Of a DNA stretch of 64,000 bases, positions 27,501 to 38,724 are shown piece after piece. Source of the stretch: Edolisoma coerulescens. Taxonomy: Eukaryota; Chordata; Aves; Passeriformes; Campephagidae. The stretch lies in NCBI GenBank assembly GCA_013397115.1, contig VWZW01001651.1, positions 504,647-568,646 on the forward strand, written 5' to 3'. The notes below the pieces were generated by a model. That model did no database searches. It was not told where the DNA came from and saw only the letters and a list, made by a program, of their open reading frames with translations. Numbering within the stretch: the stretch's first letter is position 1; the number at the start of each line of letters is the position of its first letter. Made by a program: the position numbers and the translations under genes.

Positions 27501-30500
27501 TCATAACAAATTTCAAAGAAGACTACCTTGATATAAAATGCATGAACTATTAAATCACAATGCCTACTGAGAAATTTGATTTTAGGGAGCATTATTAGGG
27601 AAATGGTTATTTACTGAAAAATTTATATGTGAGAAAAATAAATGTATTTTAAACTCTATTATTTCACTCACCTGGAGGTGGTTTGTTTCCTAAAATCCTA
27701 AAATTCATAAAAATAAATACCTAAAGAAATTGTTTAAATTACTGTGGTCATAATGGCACTGAAGCAGCATTATGCAGCAAGGCATTACTGGATGCCATTG
27801 TAGGTTTCTGTGGATAAATTAGGGGAGCAGAAGTTACGAATGAGTGCTCCTTGAAAGCTTCTGAACCAATTGAGTTTTCATCAAATTGAGATACCATACT
27901 ATGTTTCCAGTTTTCATCTGTCTTGAATGGCTGTATTTACTCTAGATGAAGATTACTCCATAGGTTCCCTCGACACATGCCTTCCAGATACATTTTATGC
28001 CATTATCAAAAACATCTTTCTTTCTTTATGTCGTGACTGCTTCAGTTGCAAATAGAAACATGGGAAATAAAGAACAAAGCATGACTTTGAATGATCAAAC
28101 TCTTCCAGTTACTGAGCTGAACCCACAAAAGTCAACTTACAAAATGCCCCCTAAAGATTTAACTTGCTGTTTACAAAAAGTAATATTAGAGCTGATAATG
28201 GGCACAAAATAAATGATGCTTCCATTAAATTGAGAGGGAGGAATAAAAAATTGGATGAAGAAAGAATTTACCAGAATTTGAAAACTCTCATGTGGAAGAG
28301 GGCTTTTTGATAAAATATTCCTGTTTACAAGATGACTTTTGATTTATGTACTAATATGTTAAAAATCTATCTTGTTCACCCAATCTGCAAGGGGAAAAAA
28401 GAGAAAGGGGAAAAATAAAAGAAACTGACTTCATTACATGGTGTCCCTCGATAAATAAAAACTCGATCTGGCCTCTGTCCACTGCTGTTCTAAATGAGCC
28501 CAGTCAGTCTGGCCCATGTTTTTTCATTTCATTTTCTCTAGCCAAATGACTACCATCTGCTGTCACAAAGCTGTCACACAATCAGTAATGGAAGTTTTCT
28601 AAGGAATATAATGGCTGAAGTATGAATATATGACATTCCAGCTCCTATCTAGCAGAGTGAGAACAGCAACCCATTTGAAAAGAAACAGCAGTAGTGTTCT
28701 CCCACTTCTCAGCAAGTGCATTGTAATACAAATCTTTATTTGGACTCAAGACGTTGACAGGTCAATTGAACAGAATAAGTCTAGTTTATGATGCAGTTGT
28801 CAGAAGTGGTTAAAGCAGGAGTCTGTTTACCAGCGCTCTGAGATATTCCAACAATTTTTCTTGCAAACCAGCACCTTGAGGTTAATTACTTTACCAATTT
28901 GAGTAAATGGCAAGCCATATTCCCATCTGTCTCCATTAGTTCCCCACTATTTCTCAATTTATGATGACTGGGGTCAAGGCTGTGGTACAAAAGAAGAGCT
29001 AATAAAGCATGAATGGAGCAATTTTCTGTTTATACAAATGTGGTAGCCACAGCATAAATACCAAACAGACATTTTAGAAATGCATATTCTTTGCCTTGAA
29101 AACTCTGGGTGCTAACTGTATTTAGAGAAGTAAAAAAGAAACACCAGAAATGAATTGCTGTTTCCATACTTATTTATCTTTGATAAAACCTGCTATGTTC
29201 TATGCAGCACTGTAATGCCCACTTGCACCCTGGCACAGGAATTAGAAAAGTTCCGAGAAGCCTACAGCAGTTCATCTCTACTAAGCTTGCTAATTCACCA
29301 AAGGCAAGCTGCCTGGGAAAGAAAAAAGAAAAATCTCTTTATTTTGGTACCAAAATGCAGCATTACTGAGGCTTTTCTTCCTCAAGTAAACATTTCTTGC
29401 TATCTATATAGGATTTAGTGCTGGAATCCCTTAAAAGCTGTTTAGCCGTATGACTGATTTAAGCGCATCTCAAGGGACAATACCTATTTTATTTCTGTTT
29501 GTTCATTAAAACACTGTGAAAGTTTACTCCTGTATTAAAAAGTGTAGACTTTCTCTTTCTTAATTTTAAATTCAGCCCTACAGTTATATTCTATTCAAAA
29601 TACTTAGCTCCCATAACCAGTACCTTAGATAAATAATTTAAGGGAAAACCTCCACCAGTTTCCACAAACTGTTAATGAATATGCTAGTTTGATAAATTCT
29701 GCCTAATCTACTTTGTCTAAACAGTGGCAGTCTAAAAACAGAAGATAATATTTTGGCCATTTGCCACAAATGGCAGAATTACTCATTAATTAAACACTAC
29801 AATAAAATAAATTTTGCTGCAAATGAGGCATAAAGCACGTATTTTCCCACAAATGATTCAAAATAGAATGGAGGTAATAATGTTCTATTGCTGTTTGGGT
29901 AGTGTAAAAATTTTAATCCATGACATATCCACCAAAAGCCACAGAAACCCATTAATGTGAACCAAATCACTAAGTCCATATACATATTAATTCCTAATAG
30001 TCCAGAGAATAATGCATTTTTCAATTACTACATTCATCCCTAAGATCAGATCAAAAGCCAACCAGTAAAGATGACAGCAGAACAGTCAAAGAACAAAACT
30101 GACTATCAACTCTTCTGATTTCTTACGTCATAAAGTAAGGTTTGCATTTATAATATACTTCTATTCTTCACACAGTTCACATTGTCAGTTTTTCTCATTA
30201 TATACTTTCTATTTTAAAAATACTCTTCTGCTGGTAGTGTGGATTCTAAATAATAATGTTGTTCTTACACTAAGGAAAAACAAAACCAAACACCTAAAGA
30301 TGACTGGGAAAGCAGAGAAGGGGAAAAGGTGGTTCATTCTGTACTCATTTGGATATCATATTCCTGGTTTATGGCATAATAAAAAACAAAATCAAGGGGA
30401 CAATTTAAACTGATGAACAGTCTGTCTTCAATCTGTCAATAAAATCCAGGAGGACTTTTCCAGAGAAGTCCTTGTTCAATAGAAACTTTTCCTGTTTCCA

Positions 30501-31364
30501 CTGGATAATTTCAACAACCTTCCTGATTAGAATGATTATGATAACCCTTTTTTTTTTAAAAGATGTGTTTCTTACAATGGTTCTACCCAATTTGGACCTT
30601 GAAATTACAAAGAATTTTTAAGCTGCTTCTTTCTGTGTCCACCAAGAAATAATATCTGTAAGTCAAATGCATATATTAACCATGCTAAACTCATACCTTG
30701 TGAAAATGTGGTGGAATTGCTATTTTTACTCAATAGTTGCTGTAATTAACAGAATTCATTGGACCTTTTTTCCTGTTATCCTCTATCAAGAATACCTGAA
30801 TGATGGACATGACCTCAAAATCAGATGCTCATTACCAGTGGAGACTGTAGTAGCAAGTAAAAGTACAATGCACACAATACTAATAGCAAATTTTATATTA
30901 TACCACTTTATTTGCAACTTAATAGTAAAGTTTTGGTGACCTCAAATGAACAAGTTAGTCTTTCAAACAGTGAGCAGAACAGTTTTAGTTTATTTATGGG
31001 GAACAAAAGTTCAGAGTCATCTCCTTGCATGAAAAATACTGATGATGACATTCTGCAAGGATGGAGTTATTCTAAATAGTTGTTCTATAGTAATAACTAA
31101 TATGTTATGTATGTTTCTGGTCAACATACTTTGGAAGAGGATTCATTTAAGCCACCTAATGCACTTTAACTGCAAAGTAAGATTTTTCATATGAAGAGCT
31201 AGTTCAGAAGAGCTAAGCAGTTTTACCTTTTTAGAGTTCATTCCCCTTGCAAGCACATCCCTGTTCACTATGATTTCTCTGTTTTCAAATACTGAAAAGC
31301 TTTATTAAGTCATAAAAATGACCACGATTGCGAGAACAATCAACTCCCAGTTGACCCTGAAATT
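18557..31364 (-). other. NPAS3: NPAS3 intron, unique sequence
   Basis: This is about 12.8 kb of AT-rich intron. I find no supportable exon or mobile element. Low-complexity pieces are a purine-rich run at 20571-20612, two close TTTGGGG-plus-T-run units at 20908-20957, and an A-rich purine stretch at about 23820-23945. Several unbroken AT-rich blocks with TAATTA-type words (for example 26440-26530 and 28440-28600) read like possible conserved noncoding elements, but conservation cannot be judged from one sequence. Confidence 0.55.
20908..20957. repeat. G/T low-complexity tract
   Basis: Two units of TTTGGGG followed by 8-9 T, separated by a T-rich spacer. It is simple-sequence DNA and not telomeric, because the G-run to T-run spacing does not follow TTAGGG. 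Confidence 0.7.
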
Positions 31365-31403
31365 GTATAGGATCCGCTGCTCCAGCTGGATCCCTAAAAA
31401 TCT

Positions 31404-31691
31404 ATGGGGCTTGATGGGATTCATCTGAGAATCCTCAAAGAGCTGGCTGATGTCATCACAAAACCTCTCTCAATGATTTTTGAGTGGACTTGGGAATCTG
31501 GAGAGGCCCCAACTGACTGGAATCTGGTGAATGTTGTCCTCATTTTGGAGGGCAAGGAGGAGCCCAGAAACTACAGGCCTGTCAGTCTCATTTCAGTGCC
31601 TGATAAAGTTATGGAGAAGATTATTCTGGAGCTGTTGAAAAACACTGGAAAGACAACACAGTCACTGGTCACAGCCAGCACAGCTTCGTGA
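31404..31691 (+). pseudogene. CR1 ORF2 reverse-transcriptase remnant, fragment 1
   Basis: This open stretch of 95 codons carries typical CR1 reverse-transcriptase finger/palm residues: GLDGIHLRILKELADVI, then WNLVNVV and NYRPVSLISVPDKVMEKII. In intact elements these belong to ORF2, which encodes endonuclease and reverse transcriptase for target-primed retrotransposition. The frame is lost after 31691, in the segment that normally continues to the QHGF region. It has no start codon of its own as a gene; the ATG is incidental. Confidence 0.88.
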
Positions 31692-31757
31692 AAGTCCTGC
31701 TTGTCACACCTGATTTCCTTTTATGACCAGGTAACCCGCCCAGTTGATCCGGGGAAG

Positions 31758-31851
31758 CCAGTTGATGTAATCTTTTTGGATTTCAGTAAAGCTTTCGATA
31801 CTGTCTCTCACAGGATCCTTCTGGGCAAAATGTCCAGCACAGCTGGATAAA
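31758..31851 (+). pseudogene. CR1 reverse-transcriptase remnant, fragment 2 (motif A)
   Basis: Read from CCA at 31758, this encodes PVDVIFLDFSKAFDTVSH followed by RILLGKMSS and then a stop. LDFSKAFDTVSH is the conserved motif A of LINE reverse transcriptases and keeps the first catalytic aspartate. The frame differs from fragment 1, which shows a frameshift. The stop codon TAA at about 31849-31851 and the LTR that begins at 31887 separate it from motif B. Confidence 0.85.
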
Positions 31852-31881
31852 CACATCATGGGATGGGTGAGCAACTGGCTC

Positions 31882-31886
31882 GTGGG
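31882..31886. repeat. Left target-site duplication of the 679-bp LTR
   Basis: GTGGG lies immediately before the TG end. It is identical to 32566-32570, and one copy belongs to the host CR1 sequence. Confidence 0.85.
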
Positions 31887-32371
31887 TGTCAGAGACTGAA
31901 AACAGTTCATGCCTCAAACACTGATATAAAGTTTTATTCATTATAAAGAAGCTAAAACCAAAGAAGCCTCCCTGAAGACTACGACTTCGGACTGAAAATC
32001 AACCTGCTGATTAGATAAAGGGAAACCTATTGTTCAGTCATCTCAGGATGAGGGAAAGGTATGCATCCACAAAAGGCCAAAGTCACCAGCCGCGCTGAGT
32101 TTGGGGTGGGGGAGAGCACAGCTCACAGAAGCCAGGTTTACACAGACTTCCCCCAACTGAGGGTGGGGTAGGAGGTTTCGGGTATGTGGCTTAACCTCTG
32201 GTCAGAGGCAATAAACCCCCATCCTCCAATTACACAAACCAGCCCAGCTGTAGAACCCCCAACCCCTCAGGCCACATCCATGGGACATTCACGTGAGAGG
32301 CCTTGTGCCACAGGACTGCACATGATGCAACAGACCCAGTGCCTGCTGTAAGAGACTGCCCCCCTTCCTTC

Positions 32372-32438
<67 letters not shown>

Positions 32439-32565
32439 TGCCTCTCTCTCTCATATTTACTATTAAATAAACCCCTTACTATTGTCACTGGCATATGGTC
32501 TCATTTGCACCTTAATTTGGGCAGAGGAATTTCCAAAGAACCTTAATAATAACTGGATCATAACA
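31887..32565. mobile_element. Solo LTR of an endogenous retrovirus, 679 bp, nested in CR1
   Basis: This block interrupts CR1 homology exactly. It starts with TGTCAGAGACTG, ends with GGATCATAACA (TGT...ACA ends), and is flanked on both sides by GTGGG (31882-31886 and 32566-32570). Joining the two sides restores normal CR1 spacing across the site. These are the marks of a retroviral LTR insertion with a 5-bp duplication. Orientation is uncertain. Minus-strand reading puts AATAAA at 31938-31933, about 47 bases from the end, and begins TGTTATG. Plus-strand reading puts AATAAA at 32466-32471, about 95 bases from the end, with another at 32210. I lean to minus. No retroviral coding region remains. 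It contains a long CTTT microsatellite. The family is not identified; 5-bp duplications occur in ERVL-like and some other classes. Confidence 0.83.
32372..32439. repeat. (CTTT)17 microsatellite
   Basis: Seventeen perfect CTTT units lie inside the LTR, preceded by a short CCTT-rich lead-in (from about 32361) and followed by a short CT-rich tail (32441-32452). The minus strand reads (AAAG)n, which produces the artificial lysine/glutamate-rich frames at 32230-32494. Confidence 0.97.
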
Positions 32566-32570
32566 GTGGG
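32566..32570. repeat. Right target-site duplication of the 679-bp LTR
   Basis: GTGGG lies immediately after the CA end. CR1 homology resumes with TCAGGCTCAAAGGGTTATAG. Confidence 0.85.
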
Positions 32571-32617
32571 TCAGGCTCAAAGGGTTATAGTGAATGGGGT
32601 GACATCAGACTGTCACT

Positions 32618-32683
32618 AGTGGGGTTCCACAGGGCTCCATCCTCAGCCTTGTGCTCTTCAACATCTTCATAAGTGACTTGGAC
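32618..32683 (+). pseudogene. CR1 reverse-transcriptase remnant, fragment 3 (motif B)
   Basis: Just right of the LTR, the sequence encodes SGVPQGSILSLVLFNIFISDLD. GVPQGS is the motif B signature of CR1 reverse transcriptase. The catalytic FADD box that normally follows about 20 codons later is destroyed: the corresponding bases, near 32704-32718, read F-P-E-S. This part of the element therefore could not be active even before the LTR insertion was considered. Confidence 0.85.
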
Positions 32684-34815
32684 TGCAAGGGATACTGAGC
32701 AAGTTTCCAGAAAGTACAAAACGGGGAGGAGCTGTTGACTCCCTCAAGGGCAGGGAGGCCCAGCAGAGAGACCTTGACAAGTTAGAGGGCTGGGCAATCA
32801 CCAACCATATCAAGTTAAACAAGGGGAAGTGCTGGATTCTGCACCTGGGATAGGCAACCCTGGCTGTACACACAGGCTGGGAAATGAGATGCTGGAGAGC
32901 AGTGCCATGGAAAGGGACCTGGGGGTCCTGGTCACTGGCAAGTTGAACATGAGCCAGCAGTGCCCCAGCAGCCAGGACAGCCAAGCGTGTCCTGGGGGGC
33001 ATCAGGCACAGCATCGTCAGCCCAGCAAGGGAGGGGATTGTCCTGCTCTGCTCTGCACTGGGGCAGCCTCACCTCGAGTTCAGTGTGCAGCTCTGGGTGC
33101 CACAATAAAAAAAAGACATTAAGCTGTTAGAGAGCATCCAAAGGAGGGCAACGAAGATGGTGAAGGGCCTGGAGGGGAAGCTGTATGAGGAATGGCTGAG
33201 GTCACTTTGTCTGTTCAGCCTGAAGGAGACTGAGGGGACACCTCATTGCAGTTACAACTTCCTCTTGAGGGGAAGAGGAGGGGCAGGCACTGATCTCTTC
33301 TCTGTGGTGACCAGTGACAGGACCTGAGGCAATGGCCTGAAGCTGTGTCAGGGGAGGTTTAGGTTGGATATTAGAAAAAGATTTTTCACCCAGAGGGTTG
33401 TTGGGCACTGGAAGAGGCTCCCCAGGGAAGTGGACACAGCACCAAGCCTGGCAGAGTTCAAGAAGCATTTGGACAATGCTCTCAGGCACACAGTGTTACT
33501 CTTGGGGATGGAGCTGTGCAGGGCCAGGAGTAGGACTTGATGCTCCCTTCCAACTCAGCCATTCTGTGATTCTGTGCTTCTGTAATCTTGCTGACTGAAT
33601 TCACTGAAGAGAACGTGACAGTTAAACTCTAAGAGCCTCAAAGTGGGTGTCCTGGTCTTGTAATGTGTGCTAAGCATAATTGGAAGAAATTCAGAAAAGT
33701 AATTCCTTTTAAGACCTGAGGTTGAATCTCAAAAGGGAATATGTAAAATGTCACCCTCTTATTCTCTATGTCACCCAGACTCCTCAGCATTTCAATTTTT
33801 AATCACTTTTTTCCCCCTGTGTTTCTGTGGATGAAGCCACAGAACAGTGGGTTTTATATGTTTATCAAAAATGTTCTGGAATGTGGGAAGTCACTGGAAA
33901 CCCTTTGGGTTACACTGTTCGATCACCTAACTAAAAAAATAGCCAGTACTAATATATGGGAATATTGCAGGGCAGCATTAAACAGTCGGAAATTGCTCGT
34001 ATCAGTTTAATTAATAAAAATCATGATACAGTAACTGAAGTGAAACGTGTGCTAGCATTTCAAAAACCAGCAAGCTCCTATGGCAAAGATTAATTATACT
34101 CACCAAGAGAGATGAAAAAATAACCGTTCAGTGATATACAAGTTTCAATAAAGAACAATTTTCAAAGTCTTACAAAAATGTAGGATTGTCTTAGGGTGGT
34201 ATTCAAATCATACCTGATTTCATCTACCACAATTTCTTCTACAGGATGAAATGCAAACCACCTTAAAGCAGTATAAGGGTTGACTTCAGCTTCTAAATTG
34301 CAATATACATCTGCTTTATAGAGCATCTTTACAGCAGCCTCACAATAAGTTAAACATGGTTTGTAACTTTCGCACTCCCTACACAAAAAACCTGAAGCCC
34401 TGGCTTTATTTTTAAACCACTAATTACATGATGGGGAGAAGCCTCTAATTTCTGAGGATGCACTCAAAGACAATTTGTAAGAAGAGTAACAAAATAATGC
34501 AGAAGTGCACAAAGACTTTATTAAAAAACCAGTTGGTGTTCAAAGCGCTGACTTCTCCTATACTCCAAATTTGCTCCTGATTCTTGAGCTGGCACTGCTT
34601 TAAGCAAAGGTGCAGCTTTGTCAAATGATAAAGCAACAAGACATATTACCCTGCTTCCGTTATGAAATTCCTACAAAAAACCTCAAGAATTTCTCAATTT
34701 TGCACATGGAAATGGAATCATTTCCTCTCAGATTTGCTTCACTTATGATATCTATTCTATTAAACATCTTAGGAACAATCAGTTGTACGTATAAGGATTT
34801 TACTGCTTTTCTCAA

Positions 34816-34880
34816 AAATAAAAACCCCAAAACCAAAGCAACAAAAATACAAAACCAAACCAAAACAACAAAAAACAACA
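34816..34880. repeat. A/C low-complexity tract
   Basis: A run of AAAACC/AACAAA-like words with no fixed period; low-complexity DNA. Confidence 0.75.
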
Positions 34881-36507
34881 GGCTTATAGAATATAAGGAA
34901 AGTTTCCTTACAATCTGTTAGCACTTTGGACTGCAGAAGTTATGATGGCAGACAAGGCAGCCACCAGTTAAAAAAGGTGAAACAGCTTCAAATGTCAAAA
35001 CTTTGTAGAACTAACTCAACAAGACACTATTTTTCTATCTCTTTCATCTTATGAACCATGTTAGAAGAGAATGGACTCAAAATATAAGAATGAAAGGATA
35101 CTACAAAAATGAAAAAGAAATAAAACGTCTGTTAGTACTTCTCTGCTTTTCTAGATTTGATCCCAGATCTTGAGGTGTTTAGATCTGATAAATACCTTGA
35201 TACTGAGATAATTCTCAGGATTTTGGCTGTGTTTATGCCCACTGACTAAGCATGCCCGAACAAGTCTTGGTGAAACTGCTTCTTGCTGGGTATCACCACC
35301 TGTTCAGTATTTCTTATAAGTAAGTAAGTGCGTTTCCTCTTAGTAGTAGTAATTTTGCATGTTGAACTTTTGGAAGATCCTATCCTTGACAGACAAAATA
35401 ACATTTAACCTTTCAGTTCATATTAAATAGGAGATTCAGTCAAGTTTCAAGACATTTATTTACATTCAGTAGCTCACTGTAAACAGAATCACTGTTCCTA
35501 AGCATTTCAGACAGGAGCTGTTTTTAGAGATAGATCTACTGAGTCCATTAGGGTAAATGCCTTTTTTTTTTACTTCCTAAATTTTCTTATTACACTTGGA
35601 ATAATGTGACATGAGAATAATCATTGTCTTTTCCTCCCTTTGTGGAGGCAAACACACCTATCTGAATCTGAGCATGTTTCTTGATGAGCAGGCCAGTGAG
35701 AGAAATTATGAGCTGAAGAACTGCACTGGCAGCTAAACCACTCGTATAATTAGCAAAATTAAAAAGTTTAGGTACTGAGTAATGCCCCAAGTACTCTGGT
35801 TTTCAGCCAAGGCCTCCACTGTTTTACTTCAGTCTATTCCCAAACACAGAAAATTGGTTGGTTTAGCTGTTGTTCCTACCTCCATTTCAGCATGTGTTTG
35901 AGGAACTCAGAAAAGAAGGTAAGGAAACACAACATATCCACTACATAAGGACATTTGCCTGGCCAAGGATGAGAAGCTGTATGGTAAAGAACTGAGGTGA
36001 TGCGTTCCAGAGGCAAAAATTTCATCTGTTCCTATGTCATCACTGTTATTTCAGTACCAGTATCTGATAGATGAGGTAAGCATTCTTGAAATCATCAAGT
36101 TAGGATCTCAATTGCTACCATGCTTATATTTCCTGATTTCATTTTGGAATGCTTGCAAATAACAAAATTTTCCAGTGATTTCTGGTTAAAACTTCTCAGT
36201 CTCTGAAACTGTAATTTATAAGAGAAAGAGAAAATCCTTTTATAGATTACTGCTTAAGGTCTCTTCTAGTTAAGTAATTCATCAGAAGTCACTGCATCCC
36301 AGCTACTCTGGTTTTTTACTACTCTAAGTAAGGGGTGATGAACTGAATGAAGTGCCTTCTGAAAAAGTAAACTGCATACTCTTCGTGCTCCCTGTATATA
36401 ATAGAAAGTGCAGACTGTATCTGAAGATATGGCAGACCATTTCCTACAGGGAAGTAAGGTGCTTATCTGATGCTAAAATGACATAATTTTTCTTTCCATG
36501 GCTAGAC

Positions 36508-36508
36508 N
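36508..36508. other. Single ambiguous base (N)
   Basis: One undetermined base within otherwise unremarkable intron, an assembly or base-call uncertainty. It affects no recognised feature. Confidence 0.98.
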
Positions 36509-38700
36509 GCAATAAAATCTCCTGTAAGTTAGTTCCCATGAAAGAACTAATAAGGACACTTGTTTTCAATCACAGATGCTCTCTGCACAGTCCTATTCTG
36601 AAGTGCTTCATTCAGAGTTTCCCCAATCAATATTTTGACTTTGAGAGGCAGAGCTATTAGAGGTTATTTAGTTGGAGAGCTGGAATGCCAGGTCTTGAGC
36701 CAGGCAGTCTTCCTCTATGGCTTGTCAGAGAAGGTAAGAGGAAAATAAAAGACCAGATGCAAAGAAACAGCGTACATTCCCACCCTAACAGATAATCTTA
36801 TTTTCTGTTATTTCAACCTTTGCTAAACATATTTTATAGATTAGAAAACATGCAAAACCAAAGCACTGGAGAAACATAACATGGAGAATATGGTCATAGT
36901 ATCATAACTTTTCTCTAAAATGAGCAACAGTATTCTGGCTATTGAGTCCTGGAATGCCACTTCCCCTGTCCTGGGATGAAACTCTTAGCAAACTAAAATA
37001 TATTCCTTTGTCTACTATATAGAATGATTAGTTAGGTAAGTCAGAATTTGGATTTTTGCGGCAGGCTAGGAGGAAAATATAGTACGATAGGAATATGTAT
37101 ATATATATAAAAATCTCTTTCTTTAGGTATGATAATGGATTTTTAAGTATTTTAAAAAAGAATACAACTTCAATTCCAAGCTGTAAAATTATTTTAACAT
37201 GACTTATGAATACCTCAAAATCATTTCAAGCAGCAGTTTGGTTTTGCTTCTTCTACCAAAAAGGGTAAAAAGTTCTACCAAACACAAACATAGGGTGAGA
37301 GAATACACTGTCTCACCCCCATACAAAAATGACAAATGAAGACTAGAGTTCTTTACAATTCAAATACCTAAGAAAACTTTATTAAACAATGTTTATTACT
37401 TGGATTCCTAATCACAGTGGATGACTGCACTCTTATCATCTGTTTTCTGTCCACAGTATGCAGGTATCTCTTTTGGGAAGATTAAGTGCATGGCAGCTTC
37501 TATTTTGTTGGATATTCTTCATTTTGGCTACAAATCCTTATAGAAATTCTGCTTAATGTACATAAGGTTTATATCTTAATTGATTTTACTTCATATGCCT
37601 TTGTTTTTAGGCGACAGCTTTCTTGCTTTAGACTGGCAACATTTAGGATTATTATTGCTTGTTAGCAGCAGTTCTTTGCCTTCCAAATGCTGCTCTTCTT
37701 AAGATATCTTATTTACTAGAAGAACAAACGAAGAAAAAAAGTCTGTGGTTTGGCGCTGCTTATGTCTTGAAGTCAAAAGTTTCTGAAAATCATCAGTTTA
37801 GCAGTCACACACCTGTCTGTCCTTTTTTAGCTTCCACTACCACAGGCAGCAATCGAAAGACTTTTTATATAAATTAAATAAGAAAAGAAAAATTTCTGTT
37901 ACTCCAGATGTTTCTTTTGCATTAATATAATTTTACATTAGTGCTTGTGACTATTTTCTTTTCACTTCATACTTTTGGCATTGATCATCTACTTTTGATC
38001 TCACACACTGAGTAAGGGCACTGTTTTCACTATGTTCAGGGTGAAGCTTTCACGCAAGTGATTTTTTATGACTGCTTGCTATCAACATAGAAGCCAAACT
38101 GAGGAGACACTGGTTATTTATTTGATAAGACGGGAAAATAAAGATTGAATGAGCACAGAACAACGTTTTATTTTACAATCGAAAAGATCCTTCTACACCT
38201 TGAGAGGGAAAGCAAAATATCATATAATTAAAAAAAAATGTTTTCAAAAATAATAGAAGCTTAAGTAGTAGGTACTGAATTGTAACAGATGGTATTTTCA
38301 TTAAGCTGGTGTATTTTAAACATTTACTTGCTTGTTTTTTAATAGTTGATAAGGCAGTAATTTTTTGTTTTGGTACATATGAATTCTTTTGTACTATAGA
38401 CTGCAAATTTCTGTTAAAAGCTAAGCTGGTTTTGCTTTTATTTTAGAAATAAGTTACCCGTATACACCAAATGGAAACTCTACAGTTGTCCAATTTACTT
38501 TCTCTCTTGATTCAAAGTGGGTGTTTTTGTGTTGCAAGCTGTAACTCCCAATTCCTTTCGGCCAACTCCATATGCATCTGACTGATTATTTGTTTAGTAG
38601 CACTCAGCACACTGAACAGGGCAGGTTTGTTCTGCTGACGACTTTATTACCCATCTGCTGCAAAGCACGGTTGTGATATAATTCATTCTATTTACCCTAA

Positions 38701-38724
38701 AACAACAACAACAACAACAACAAA
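38701..38724. repeat. (CAA)7 trinucleotide repeat
   Basis: Seven perfect CAA units at 38703-38723, preceded by AA. It lies in intron. Confidence 0.95.

Larger units (their letters stand above)
31365..33583 (+). mobile_element. CR1 LINE, 5'-truncated, plus strand, split by an LTR
   Basis: This is a CR1 non-LTR retrotransposon copy, with about 1.5 kb of CR1 sequence once the inserted LTR (31887-32565) and one copy of its target duplication are discounted. The left part encodes the reverse-transcriptase region of ORF2 and the right part runs through the C-terminal region into the 3' untranslated region. It ends in the avian CR1 terminus (GGAAGTGGACACAG..., CCATTCTGTGATTCTGTG). Compared with a full-length CR1 (about 4.5 kb) the 5' two thirds are missing. 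Frameshifts, an early stop at about 31849 and loss of the FADD catalytic motif show that it is dead. The left limit is approximate. It lies antisense to NPAS3. Confidence 0.92.

Noticed and set aside
32230..32494. Minus-strand frames rich in KERKKE repeats, seemingly a charged coiled-coil protein
   Set aside because: They are the translation of the (CTTT)n microsatellite complement inside an LTR.
34162..34386. Minus-strand frame of 74 codons with several cysteines, possibly a zinc-binding exon
   Set aside because: The Cys spacing fits no known finger and no splice signals bracket it.
36600..36735. Segment ending GAGAAG then GTAAGAG, considered as an exon
   Set aside because: The donor is good but no convincing polypyrimidine acceptor precedes it and no frame is informative.
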